From: Ursus arctos
Taxonomy: Eukaryota > Chordata > Mammalia > Carnivora > Ursidae
Reading direction: 5' to 3'
Length of the DNA stretch: 64,000 bases
NCBI RefSeq assembly: GCF_023065955.2
Contig: NW_026622863.1
Location: 43,630,177 to 43,694,176 of the forward strand
Shown: positions 1-11,000 of the stretch, piece by piece
How positions within the stretch are numbered: position 1 is the first letter of the stretch
How the letters are laid out: each line of letters begins with the position of its first letter
The notes under the pieces: generated by a model
Database searches by the model: none
Seen by the model: the letters and a program-made list of their open reading frames with translations, nothing else
Told to the model about the DNA's origin: nothing
Program-made: the position numbers and the translations under genes

Positions 1-240
1 TGACCCTCACAGCAATCCTGAGACTGAGGACAAGGTCAGACCACATCAGGTAGGACCTTAAAACCCTGGGGTGAGGAAGCCAGTGGTACATTCTAAGCAC
101 GATCTAACACTGTCCTAGAAAGATCCCCACGGTTTCGGGGGGCAGGAGCACAGAGAATGGGGAGGGCACAGTGGCTCCAGTGGAAGGAGGGGGCAGAGCA
201 GGGGTGAGGAGGGGATGAGAAGTGACAGAACGTGACCACT

Positions 241-945
241 GTGACAGATGACTACAGACTCAGTAGCTTTAGACGACAGAAATGTCTTCTCCTACACTCC
301 TGGAGGCCAGAAGTCTGAAATCAGTATCACTGGGGGTGAAATCAAGGTGTGGATAGGGCCCCCCTCCTTCTGGAGGCGCTGGGAGAGCATCGGGTCTGCG
401 CCTTTCCCAGCATCTGGTGGCTGACCGCTTTCCTTGGCTTGTGACCGCCCACTCTCCAGCCTTCAAGGCCGGTATCTTCAAATCTTTCTCTGCTCGTCTT
501 CACATCACTTTGTCGTCTGTGTCAAATTTCCCTCTGCCTCTCTCTCTCTCTTTTAAAAATTTTTTTTTTAAGATTTTATTCATTCATTTGAGAGAGAGAG
601 AGAACACAAGCAGGGGGAGCTGCAGAGGAAGAGGGAGAAGCAGCCTCCCCGCTGAGCAGGGAGCCCAACTTGGGGCTCCATCCCAGGACCCTGGGATCAT
701 GACCTGAGCCGAAGGCAGTTGCTCAACTGACTGAGCCACCCAAGCGCCCTCTCTTCTTCTCTCTTATAAGGACCCTTATAATTACATTGGACACTCCAGC
801 AGAGTGTTCCCCACCTTAAGACCCTTAACTTAATCACATTAGCAAAGTCCCTTCTGCCATGTAAGGTAACATAGTCCCAGGTTCTGGGGATTAGAACACA
901 GACATTTTGGGGGCCATTTTTCTGCCTACCACAGTACCCTATTGA
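241..945. repeat. Ancient interspersed repeat, family not assigned
   Basis: Sequence such as CTCCTGGAGGCCAGAAGTCT (about 298-317) and CTTAACTTAATCACATTAGC (about 824-843) belongs to a very common, old mammalian repeat. Related pieces occur at 2941-3280 and 16625-17155. I do not assert the family name. Confidence 0.55.
560..749 (-). mobile_element. CAN-SINE, inserted in an older repeat
   Basis: Reverse CAN-SINE with T-rich start and CTGAGCCACCCAAGCGCCC end. It splits an older interspersed repeat (about 241-945). Confidence 0.9.
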
Positions 946-1030
946 AAATGGCAATCTTCCCCCTTCCTAGAACTTCCAGTCTCTTTGCTATGATTAATTT
1001 TTTCTCCGTTTAATTTTTCCCATGATTCTT

Positions 1031-1146
1031 GGGGCGCCTGGCTGCCTCAGTCAGTAGAGCATGGGACTCTTGATCTTGGGGTTGTGAGTTCTAGCCCCAC
1101 GCTGGGTGTGGAGATTACTTAAAAATAAAAATCCTTTAAAAAAATC
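1031..1146 (+). mobile_element. Short tRNA-Lys type SINE
   Basis: Short-form SINE: GGCGCCTGGCTGCCTCAGTC, GACTCTTGATCTTGGGGTTG and a 3' end ATTACTTAAAAATAAAAATC. Confidence 0.85.
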
Positions 1147-1565
1147 TGAAAAAAATTTCCCCATTATCCTTATCACCTTCTAATATATAATGCACTTATT
1201 TACGATATTGTTTATTGCCTGTTCTGCCCTGATTAAGCTCCTGATGTAACCTGGTCCCTGGAACAGTGACAGCCGTAGAGCAGGTGCTCAGAAATTTCTG
1301 TGACTGAATGAATGGATTACTCTCCAGAAGCCTGGCCCCTGATCCACTCCCACCTGCGGTGCATGGGGGCCCTATTTCCCCAGGCCTAGGCTACCCAGTT
1401 TATCCAGTTCACTTACCATGCATTACCACATACTTCATCCATGCTTTCTGGTCCTTTCTGTTGGTCAATGCCACTGCTACTCCTGCCAACACTTGTTATC
1501 ATCCAGCTTTCTAACTTTTGCCTCATGAATAAGTGTTAACTGATATCTCACTGTTGTTCTATTTT

Positions 1566-1662
1566 TATTTTTTTAAGATTTTTATTTTTAAGTAATCTCT
1601 GCCCCCAACATGGGGCTCGAACTGACCACACCATTCTACTGACTGAGCCAGCCAGACACCCC
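1566..1662 (-). mobile_element. Short tRNA-Lys type SINE, reverse
   Basis: Reverse short form, with AAGTAATCTCTGCCCCCAAC and CTGAGCCAGCCAGACACCCC. Confidence 0.85.
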
Positions 1663-1774
1663 TCTCGGTGTTGTTTTAATTTGCTTCTTTCAGATTACTA
1701 TTGATAATTCCTTGCATATTTTCCTACCCGGGATGTTTTTGTTCTGTTTGTTTTTGGTGTGAACTTTTTTTTTT

Positions 1775-1886
1775 AAATTCAAGTATAATTAACATACAGT
1801 GTTATATTAGTTTCAAGTATACAACGTAATGATTCAACAATTCTATACATTTCTCAGTACTTAGATATGTGTACTCTTAATCCCCT
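1775..1886 (-). mobile_element. Old L1 3' UTR fragment
   Basis: TAATTAACATACAGTGTTAT and the following bases resemble antisense L1 3' UTR. A related piece lies at about 2545-2650. Confidence 0.5.
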
Positions 1887-1910
1887 TTTTTTTTTAATTA
1901 AGGGTTTTGG

Positions 1911-2118
1911 GGGGGCGCCTGGGTGGCTCAGTTGTTAAGCGTCTGCCTTCGGCTCAGGGCGTGATCCTGGCGTTCTGGGATCGAGCCCCACATCAGGCTC
2001 CTCCGCTGGGAGCCTGCTTCTTCCTCTCCCACTCGCCCTGCTTGTGTTCCCTCTCTTGCTGGCTGTCTCTCTCTGTCAAATAAATAAATAAAATCTTTTT
2101 AAAAATTAATAAAATAAA
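1911..2118 (+). mobile_element. CAN-SINE, ursid-type tail
   Basis: GGCGCCTGGGTGGCTCAGTTG, then GCTTCTTCCTCTCCCACTCG and CTCTTGCTGGCTGTCTCTC. Flanked by AATTAAGGGTTTT-like copies at 1896 and 2121. Confidence 0.95.
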
Positions 2119-2136
2119 TAAATTAAGGGTTTTTGG

Positions 2137-2336
2137 GACGCCTGGGTGGCTCAGTCAGTTAAGCGTCTGCCTTTGGCTCAGGTCAAGATCCCGGGGTCGT
2201 GGGATCAAGTCCCGCGTTGGGCTCCCTGCTCAGCAGGAAGCCTGCTTCTCTCTCTCCCTCTGCCGCTCCTCCTGCTTGTGCGCTCCCTCCCTCGGTCAAA
2301 TAACTAAATAAATAATCTTTTTAAAAAATAAAATAA
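2137..2336 (+). mobile_element. CAN-SINE
   Basis: Full-length forward SINE with A-rich tail, inserted next to the preceding one in the same target sequence. Confidence 0.93.
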
Positions 2337-2351
2337 ATGAAGGGTTTCTGT

Positions 2352-2530
2352 AAGTTTGATTTATTTATGAGAGAGAAAGAGCAAGAGCAGGGAGGAGGGG
2401 GAGAGGGACAAACGGATTCCCGGATTCCCCACTGAGTGTGGAGCCCGACAAGGGACTCAGTCCCAGGACCCTGAGATCATGACCTGAGACAAAAGCAGAC
2501 ACTTAACCGACTGAGCCACCCAGGCACCCC
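2352..2530 (-). mobile_element. CAN-SINE, reverse
   Basis: GATTTATTTATGAGAGAGAA at the left and GAGCCACCCAGGCACCCC at the right. A further AATTAAG target copy follows. Confidence 0.92.
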
Positions 2531-2544
2531 CCAATTAAGTTTTT

Positions 2545-2650
2545 AATTTTAATTCCAGTATAGTTAACATACGGTGTTATGGTACTTTCCGGCTACAATC
2601 TAGTGATTCTCCAATTCTGTACCTTAGTCCGTGCTCATCAAGATCAGCGT
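2545..2650 (-). mobile_element. Old L1 3' UTR fragment
   Basis: AGTATAGTTAACATACGGTG resembles the piece at 1775-1886; either a second L1 fragment or the continuation of the same one. Confidence 0.4.
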
Positions 2651-2940
2651 CAGGGGTGTTATCTTTTGGCGTCGATTTGCAAGAGTTCCCTGTAGCTTCT
2701 GAATTGTAATCATTCATCAGTTGTAGATGTTGTAAATATCGTCCCTCATTCTGCCCATTAAACATTAGCTTCATCTATGAGGCTGTTCCTTGGACAGAAC
2801 TCTTAATTTTGACATGATCAAATTCATCAAATTCTTTCACCTTACAGTTTATCATCTTGAAGTTTTGTTTCAGAAGTCCTTCCCGTCCTGCCGCACCCCA
2901 CCCCCACCCCATAGGTCACTGTTCCTGTGATCACTGGCTG

Positions 2941-3280
2941 TTTAACCAACTCTGCCACATTTAGTGGCATAAAACAGCATTGTTTATTACATTTATTTCT
3001 CATGGTTCTCAGTGACAGGGCTCAGCTGAGCACTTCTCACTTGGGGTCTCTCATGCCATTGCAGCCAGGTGGCATCTAGGGCTGGGGTCCTCTCTCTCCA
3101 CGCTTCTTCACACGTGTGGGTTTTTTTGTTTGTTTGTTTGTTTGTTTTTATTTTGTTTTCTGGCTGTCTGAACACAAAACCCCTCCATGTCTGTATGGCT
3201 TCCTCACAACATGGCAGCTGGCTTCCAGGACCAGGCATACCAAGAGAATCCAGCTGAAGCTTTTTCTGACCTAGCCTCTG
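2941..3280. repeat. Ancient interspersed repeat with (GTTT)n
   Basis: CACATTTAGTGGCATAAAAC-type sequence is a decayed copy of a common old repeat. A (GTTT) run lies at 3120-3155. Confidence 0.45.
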
Positions 3281-3294
3281 AAGTCACTGTTATA

Positions 3295-3480
3295 GGGCAC
3301 CTGGGTGGCTCAGTTGGTTAAGCGTCTGCCTTCTGCTCAGGTTATGATCCCAGGGTCCTGGGATCAAGTCCCACGTCAGGCTTCCATGCTCAGCAGGGAG
3401 CCTGCTTGTGCCCCCCCAATGCGTGCACACTCTCTCAAATGAATAAATAAATAAATAAATAAAATCTTCAAAAAAAAAGA
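3295..3480 (+). mobile_element. CAN-SINE
   Basis: Full-length forward copy with flanks GAAGTCACTGTTAT and GAAGTAACTGTTAT. Confidence 0.93.
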
Positions 3481-3785
3481 AGTAACTGTTATGAACTGAA
3501 TGTTTGTGTGTCCCCCCCAAATTCGTATGTTGAATCCCTAAGCCCCAGTGTGATGGTGCTTGGAGATGGGGCTTTGGGAGGCAATTAGGGTTAGATGAGG
3601 TCTGATGGAACTAGTGTCCTCTTAAGAAGACACACCAGAGAGCTTGTTCTCTTTCTTTCTGAGTGTGAGGACACAGCAGGAAGACAGCCGTCTGCAAGCT
3701 AGGGAGACAGTCCTTGCCAGAGCCCAACCATGCTGGCATCCTGATCTCAGATTTCCCAACCTTGAGAACTGTGAGAAAATGCATT
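3481..3785. repeat. Ancient interspersed repeat, family not assigned
   Basis: GAATGTTTGTGTGTCCCCCC and GTGAGGACACAGCAGGAAGA are hallmark segments of a widespread old mammalian repeat, possibly LTR-derived. Confidence 0.5.
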
Positions 3786-3789
3786 TCTT

Positions 3790-3893
3790 TTTTGTTTGTT
3801 TTTAAGTAATCTCTACACCCAGTGTGGGGCTCAAACTCACAACCCCAAGATCAAGGGTTGCACGCTCCACCAACTGAGCCTGTCTGGCACCAC
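3790..3893 (-). mobile_element. Short tRNA-Lys type SINE, reverse
   Basis: AAGTAATCTCTACACCCAGT and CCAACTGAGCCTGTCTGGCA. Confidence 0.85.
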
Positions 3894-4312
3894 CATTCAC
3901 TCCATACATTCATTCTTCACATTTAGGTCTTGACTTCATCTGGAGTCTATCCTTGTATTTGGTGTGAGGTAAGGATCCATTTTTTTCCCCTCCATATAGT
4001 GAGTCAGTTTTCCTAAAGCCGCGATGAACAATCAATCCATCCTTTCCCCCACCGAATGCAAGTGCCACCTCCATCATTTTATGTCCCTATACATGCCTGG
4101 GTCTGCCTGTGAGCCTGTCCTGTTCCTTCGGTGTAGTCGTCTGTTCTTGCAACACACTGTTTTTATAACTACGGCTTTGCCGTTTGTCTTAATATTTGGT
4201 AAAGCACAACCCCCCCTTTCCTTTTCAATGTTGACTTAACTATCTGTATACTTTCATTCCTCCATATAAATTTGAGAATTGGTTTATCAAGTACCTAAAA
4301 AAATCTGTTGGG

Positions 4313-4530
4313 GCGCCTGGGTGGCACAGCGGTTAAGCGTCTGCCTTCGGCTCAGGGCGTGATCCCGGCGTTCTGGGATCGAGCCCCACATCAGGCTCTT
4401 CCACTATGAGCCTGCTTCTTCCTCTCCCACTCCCCCTGCTTGTGTTCCCTCTCTCACTGGCTGTCTCTATCTCTGTCGAATGAATAAATAAATAAAATCT
4501 TTAAAAAAAATAAAAAATAAAAAATAAAAA
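4313..4530 (+). mobile_element. CAN-SINE, ursid-type tail
   Basis: GGCGCCTGGGTGGCACAGCG start, TCTTCCTCTCCCACTCCCCC middle, A-rich tail; flanked by AAAAAATCTG copies. Confidence 0.95.
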
Positions 4531-4684
4531 AATCTGGAATTTTTATTAAGATTGTTTAAATGTATCGGTTAATTTCGAGAGAACTGACATGTAGATAATA
4601 TTTAAGATGCCCTATCCAAGGACATGGATGGTTTCATTTTTTTTCAGATTACCTTCTATATCCTTTATTGACATTTTACTTTTT

Positions 4685-4785
4685 ATTTTTAATTTTTTTA
4701 AAGTAATCTCTATGCCCAATGTGGGGCTCAAACTCACTGAGATCAAGAGTTGCATGCTCTACTGACTAAGCCAGCCAGGCGCCCC
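4685..4785 (-). mobile_element. Short tRNA-Lys type SINE, reverse
   Basis: AAAGTAATCTCTATGCCCAA to AGCCAGCCAGGCGCCCC. Confidence 0.87.
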
Positions 4786-5313
4786 TAAAGTTATGTCTTA
4801 GTTGGTTATTACAGTGTTACTGAGATGATACTGATTTTTGTATATCAACCATGATTAATCTCTTTGCTAAGAGCCCTCCTGCCTCAATTGTGAATACCAG
4901 TCATATCATTGATGAAAGCTCATTTCTAATATCTGTCATTCTAATTAGCAAAGCCCCTACTGTTGATCAGAGATGGATGAATGCCTCCTAGCAGCTGCCT
5001 CTGCAGCCTGCTCTTTTAATTAAAATCCAGCTGACAACCCTCCCGCCACCCGCGTAACCAACCTCTGGCGTGCAGTTTAAAACCAACTCATATAGCCACG
5101 AGGGGGCACTGAGGACTCACTTAGATACGGGGAGACTCACCGGGTGGAGAGAATGTGGTCACCAGGGGGCACTCTTTGGGGCAAGCACCTACTGTGGGCC
5201 AGTCGCTGTTTTAGACCTTAGGATTGCCATGCTCAAGCCAGGCAAGGAGCTAATATGCTGAAAGTCGGGGAGTGTAGACAGACAATAAAATAAACTAACA
5301 TTGTATCAGGGTT

Positions 5314-5445
5314 GGGGCGCCTGGGCTGCGCATTCGGTTGCGAGTCCCACTCTTGGTTTTGGCTCAGGTGGTGATCTCGGGATGAACCATCCCCTCCCCC
5401 TTGGACTCCGCACTCAGGGCAGAATCAGCTTAAGATGCTCTCTCG

Positions 5446-5446
<1 letters not shown>
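5314..5446 (+). mobile_element. Degenerate CAN-SINE fragment
   Basis: Starts GGCGCCTGGGCTGCGCATTC; diverged and 3'-truncated at a (CT)n run. Confidence 0.65.

Positions 5447-5480
<34 letters not shown>
5447..5480. repeat. (CT)n microsatellite between two SINEs
   Basis: About 16 CT units at the junction of a degenerate SINE and a full one. Confidence 0.9.
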
Positions 5481-5482
<2 letters not shown>

Positions 5483-5653
5483 GTGCCTGGGTGGCTCAGT
5501 CAGTTAAGCGTCTGCCTTGGGCTCATGATCCCAGGGTCCTGGCATCCAGCCCCTGCTCAGTGGGGAGCCTGCTTCTCCCTCTCCCTTTGCGGCTCCCCCT
5601 GCTTGTGCTCTCACTGTCTCAAATAAATAAAATCTAAAAAAAAAAAAAAAAAT
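5481..5653 (+). mobile_element. CAN-SINE
   Basis: GGTGCCTGGGTGGCTCAGTC start with AAATAAATAAAATCTAAAAA tail. Confidence 0.93.
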
Positions 5654-5984
5654 CCTAGAACAATACCAAGAAATTGATGTTTTAAAATGATGAATTGGAG
5701 GAAGGAGAAAGAGGGAATGGAGTGGATGGAGACAAAGGTGAGAGGGAAAGACGTCCTGTGGCTGCCGAGTGGGAAACAGCACAGACCCTGGGAGGCAGGG
5801 AGCCTGGTGACCAGGCAAGTTGGGGGGCAACAATGCAAGGCTGGCAGGTCGGGTACACTGTGTCCCTTGGGGCTTTGCCACATCAGAGGGCCTGAAAATC
5901 AGTGTTCCCAAGGCACATCTCTGCTGGCCAGGGATGATGGCTGGAGGAGCTAATGGTCCAGCTCCTCCCTACAATGATAAGGTT

Positions 5985-6205
5985 GATAACGATGTTTATT
6001 ACGTGCCCGGCACTCGTCTGTGATCTCTACATTTAAACCTCCCAGCAACGCCGGGGATAGGTACTGTTCATATCCTCTTCATTTCACAGATGTGGAAACG
6101 GAGGCACAGAAAGGTAAAGTGACTTGTTCAAGATGACACAACTAGGAAGGGGGACAGATGGCATTTGAATCCAGGCAAGAACCCCAGAGTCCACGCTCCT
6201 ACCCA
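5985..6205 (-). repeat. MIR fragment
   Basis: TTTCACAGATGTGGAAACGG and the GTGACTTGTTCAAGATGACA stretch are typical MIR core sequence in reverse. Confidence 0.65.
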
Positions 6206-6369
6206 CCATGGTATGCTGCTTCCCAGTGCTTTCGTTGTAGCCTCGTTCTCAGTCAAGTTGTATGGCCCTTTGGATAGGCTATCTCAGGAGTGTGAGCAGT
6301 CACTAACACTTTAGTATGAATGAGTTAAACCCCCCACCCCGACACTAATGTGTACCAATCACCGCAAAG

Positions 6370-6510
6370 TGTAGTGTAGCTCAGTAGTTGGGCTCTGGAG
6401 TCATATTCCTGGGACTGAAGCCCAGTGCCACTTGCTGTGTGTGACTTTGGGCAACTGATATTACTAAACTGGGCCTCAGTTTCCTCATCTGTAAAGTCCC
6501 CATTTTCCAG
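6370..6510 (+). repeat. MIR fragment
   Basis: GTGACTTTGGGCAACTGATA and CCTCAGTTTCCTCATCTGTA are MIR core. Confidence 0.7.
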
Positions 6511-7081
6511 ATGAGGAAACTGAGAGGCTCAACACATGGCACACCCAGGACCTTAGGACCTGGGTTTTGAGCACATAATCACCTCCGCAGAATGAGGAAC
6601 CAAAAACAGGTTCTGGGAGAGGGAAGTCGGAGTTCCGTAGGCCCAAGAGGATGTTCTGGGAGATGCACGCAGGTGATTGGATGCCGGGAGGGCTATGTCC
6701 ATTTGTTCTTTGTACACTTGGGTGGAGGGAAGCGGACCCTGGAAGCCTGAGGTCTGCCTGCGCAGGGACAGCAGAGCCACCTGCAGGGCTGGACAGACAG
6801 GAGTTCTCCCTGCCAGACTGGAGCTCAGACTCCCTGGGATGGCTGCCCGATCCCGGCTGGGCTGCTGGGTGGCACGGCATACGGATGAGGCCAGGGCCCC
6901 AATGTCAGTCGGTAGAGGGAAGATGTAAGGTGTGCTTTGTCCTGGTGGTGGGGGTGGGGGGGTGCTCTAGCTCTGGCCCTGCCCCAGTCCTTAGCCCGGC
7001 ACAGCTCCCCTGTCCCCCCATCTCCTGACTGGACCCAGGCAGGACCTCTGCTACAATTAGACCTGCTGTGACTGACATACT

Positions 7082-7265
7082 GGGGCACCTGGGTGGCTCA
7101 GTCGGTTAAGCGTCTTCCTTCGGCTCAGGTCATGATCCCAAGGTCCTGGGATTGAACCCTGCATCTGGCTTTCCGCTGGGCGGGGAGCTTGCTTCTCCCT
7201 CTCCCTCTGCCTGCCGCTCTGCCTACTTGTGCCCTCTCTGTCAAATACATAATCTTTAAAAAAAA
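7082..7265 (+). mobile_element. CAN-SINE
   Basis: GGCACCTGGGTGGCTCAGTC through to CAAATACATAATCTTTAAAA. Confidence 0.92.
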
Positions 7266-8025
7266 TACTGAAATACTCCCACAGTTTGGGGTAAATAGCT
7301 GCCACCCACTTCTGATGCCCTAGCCCCTCCCCTGGAGCCCTTCAGGCCTCCCTAGTGCCCAGCCCAGGGGCCTCCCTGATCCAGCTCTGGGGAACTTGCC
7401 CATCCCGATGGGTGGATGGCCCTGCCAATCTTTGGTATCTTCCCTGGCTTAGCCTCAATGTCAATCCCTCCACCCACAAGGTTCAGAGTCCTCAGCTCTG
7501 GGTACCCATTTCCCACAAACTCCTATGCATCCTTCAAAGCCCTGCCTCAGTGTCACTTTCTTCAGGAAGCCCCCTTGGTTTGTTCATGATGTGTTGTGGC
7601 AACACTGGGCACATTTGGTTTTGCGCATCTCCCGTGGTACAAGGACCACAGGCCGTCACTCCCACAGGAGCTCTGAATGACACCCACTGGGCCCTGCTGG
7701 CTTGCACTGGGCCAAGGCTGAGGGGGAAGTGAGGACAAGATGAGTCCCGGGAGGGGTGGGGGGGAGCAAGGCCAGCAGAGCCTGTTCTCATGCTCTCTGG
7801 CTGAGGAGTGATTCTCCATCTGTCGGGCCAGCTGCGGGTGCCGGGAGCAGGGGAGATGCAGCAGGACAGAGGGAGGTGTGTGTGGGGAGCTCGGGAAAGT
7901 CCACGGTAATCAGGGAGAGGAAAGACAGGCACACCGTGTTGTTACAGAACCATTACATACAACTTACAAACAAACCAGGACGGTGTGGAGGGTAGGGGAG
8001 AAGGGAGGGGGCCACGGAGGCAAGG
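7266..8025. other. Spacer and probable PPP1R14A 3' UTR
   Basis: No coding region is recognised. The part nearest 8025 should be PPP1R14A 3' UTR. I see no AATAAA on the minus strand near 7930-8020, so the cleavage site is unclear. Confidence 0.5.
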
Positions 8026-11000
8026 TCAGGGTGGTGCAGTCCGGGCTGAGTCCTGGATGGGGCTCAGGCTGCGGTTCCCGGAGGGGCTGGGCGGGCGGAG
8101 GCCGGGCTGCTTGTGGAGGCCTCGTAGCTTCCCCAGCAGCTCCTGGACGAAGTCCTGAGGACGGGGCAGGGGTCCTGAGAACATGGGGAGGGGCGGGGCT
8201 GCCCCCTGCCCAGCCCAACCCCTCTGACCTGGGCCCCTACTGCTCCCGCCTCCCCTCTGGGCAGTGAGAGGGCCTGGAGGCAGTTAGGGAGGGGGATCAA
8301 AAGACAGAGATGGGGAAAGAGGGTGGTGGGACAGACAGAGAAAGACAGGGAGAGAGACGGAGAGAAGGAGAGAAAGAAACAGAGACACAGGGAGAGATAG
8401 AGCCACAGACAGGGAGATAGAGCCAAGACAGAGGCACAGAGACAGATGGAGAGGGAGAGACAAAAGGACAGAGAAAGAAACAACCACAGAGAGACAACAA
8501 GATGTTTCTCAGGCCAGGAGATCGCAAGGATGGTCCCCAGGGAAAGAGGCCTTAGCTCCAGGGGCAGACAGACACACAATGACGTTTGTCCCTCAGGCAG
8601 CCCAGAGCTGGTTGGAGAAACATGAATATTTTTCCCTTTTAAAGCAGGGAAGGAAGTGGGAGGGGTTGGGCCACTGGGCTTCAGGGCCTAGAGGGATGGG
8701 GGGGGCAGAGGTGGGGAAGGGAATCCCAGGGTGGCAGAAGCAGCCGAAGGGGGGAGAGCCGGGGAGAGGCTGAGCCCCAGGAAGGGCCGCCCAAAGGGGA
8801 GGACAGCAGAGGGACCAGCAGAAGCCGGACACAGATGGGGAGCGTCTCAGTGGGAGGAGGTGACGGGCCCTAGTGGCAGATGGGGAGAGAAGAGCTAGGG
8901 TGAGGAAGACAAAGACACCACTGGAGACAAGAAAGGGGCTGAGAAACTCAGAGGGCTCCCCCAGAGTTCCTTCTGCCGTCCCTGGGCCAGGCAGCTTCTT
9001 CCCTCCTCCCCAGGGACCCCCTTCTCCACCAGGATGCAGGGGCCCAGAGCAGAGAGGAAAAACTCACCTCCGTGGGGTTCCTGCACGACTTCAGGAGTCC
9101 CTAAACCCCCCGCCCCCGCCGCAAAAAAAGAAACTAGTAAACAACTAGCCCCTAGGCCCCTCCAGCCCCTTCTCTTTCCCAACAAAGCCCCAAGGCAACA
9201 AGACAAAAAGAAGTCAGTCTCCAGGGTGGACTTCCCATCTGATCACCAGGGAAGAACATAGCCCGAGGGTCTTACAGAGCAACTGGGGGGAGGGTTGAGT
9301 CAAGAAACTCAGCACCAGGATCAGCTCTAAGTCCAGAGAGGGCCAGAAGGTCACTCAGCATTTCCTGCCTCTGGGAGTCCATAGGCCCTAACAGCAAGGA
9401 CACAGGCAGTCAGCCTGCCTGGCTTTGACTCCCAGAGCTGCTCCTTCTGAGCTGTGACCCAGGGAGAGTGATTAAATCATTTTCCTCATCTGGAAGGTGG
9501 AGAGCATAAACCCTTCATAGGATTTGTGAGGATTAAATGAGTTAAGTGGAAAGCAAGTGAAACAGTGCCTGGCACATAGTAAGTGCTCAATCAACATGTT
9601 GACTATTGTGATTTTTAGGAAGGTGCAAGGTGGGGGGAGGGCAGCTTTCCCTTTCACCTACCTGGATTTTCCGGCTTCTGTCCTCTTCACTCTCTAATTC
9701 CAACAATTCGTCAATGTTGACCTCATCAGGCATGTCTGCCTCCTAAGGCAGGGAGGGAGGGGTGGTCAGGGTCCCTTGCCTGTCCCTCCCTCGCCTTTGT
9801 CCAGGCCTCTGGAGAAGCCCCACCAGCGCCAGGGCCCAGCTGGCGGGTTCTGGAGCAACAATGTGGCAGTCAGGGACAGCACCGCCAAGGCGGGACATCT
9901 GGGTGTTGGGGGGAGGGGTGACAGATGGGTTGACAGAGGCCCAGGGGCTTGTACCAGCTCAGATGCTGGAGGGGCCCCAAAGCCCAGAGAGCCTTGGGGC
10001 TGGCACAGGTCTCTCTCCTTGGCCCCAGTTCCCATAGAGGGAAACAGGCCTGGTCGAGTCTTGGAATGTCAGATTCTGAGATTCAGGAGAGGGGCTGGCT
10101 CTGCCCTTTCAAGGAAAAGTCTAAGCACTAGGTGTGGGGGAAGGGTGCAGGCCGGCTAGAGCCTGCTGGTGGAGGCCCCTTGCCTAGGAGGACCGGAAGG
10201 GAGGGTAGGGCTCAGGCCCGCCCCCAGGGCCAAGAGTGCACCCTGGTCATCCAGAGAGATGACCACCAACACCCCCGGGAGTGGGTGGGTGGCATGAGCC
10301 AGGAGCCCAACTTTGCGTGGCCCAGAGGGGGATTCCGTGTATAGCCTGTTGGGGCAAAAAGCCAAAGGCAGGCTGGCTCACTATCCCTGCGGGGGACAAA
10401 ATCCAGCTGTCAAAGCAAGAGGTCCCTGAGGTTACAGATTTTTTTTCCTCCCCCACCCAAAGTCCTTTCTGACTTCACTGTGGGCCTCAGGGCTGGGTGG
10501 TCTCAGCTTTGGGCGCAGAGAAGGGGGTTCAGCAAAGGCATGGATAGTCTCTAAGTGGATCACATGCCTGTGTGAGGCTCTGTGTGTGAGCCAGAGGCCC
10601 AGGCCAAGGGGCCAGGGCCGGCATGAGAGTGCAGAGGTATGGGGCGTCATGGGCGTGGATGGCACGGTGGCCTACAGTCGGGGGACTGCGAGGCGTGTGG
10701 CTCTGGTTTAGCTGTGTCTGTCCCACTGTCATGTGTCATGGCAGCTGTAATGCCCACCAGCGGAGGACGACCTTAGAGGATGCCATCTACCAATGGCTAC
10801 TGGACTTCTCCGTCCACCTATAGGAGCCTCCCCGTGTGCGTCGCCGTGAGGGGCCCTGCCTTCTGTCACCTTCGAGCTGTGCCCAGGAACATTCGTGCAT
10901 CCTGTCCGTCCGCTGACACCACCACCACATCCCTGGATTGTGTTTCGTGTGTGGTGCAGTGTGACTTCAAGAAGACTCAAGCGGAAGGTGTGAAATGTGT

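Noticed and set aside
1911..2118. tRNA-Lys-like sequences as real tRNA genes
   Set aside because: They are SINE heads followed by the SINE body and A-rich tail, without an intact cloverleaf.
8290..8505. CRISPR-like or ordered tandem array
   Set aside because: The purine-rich words are not regularly spaced repeats, and the window is mammalian.
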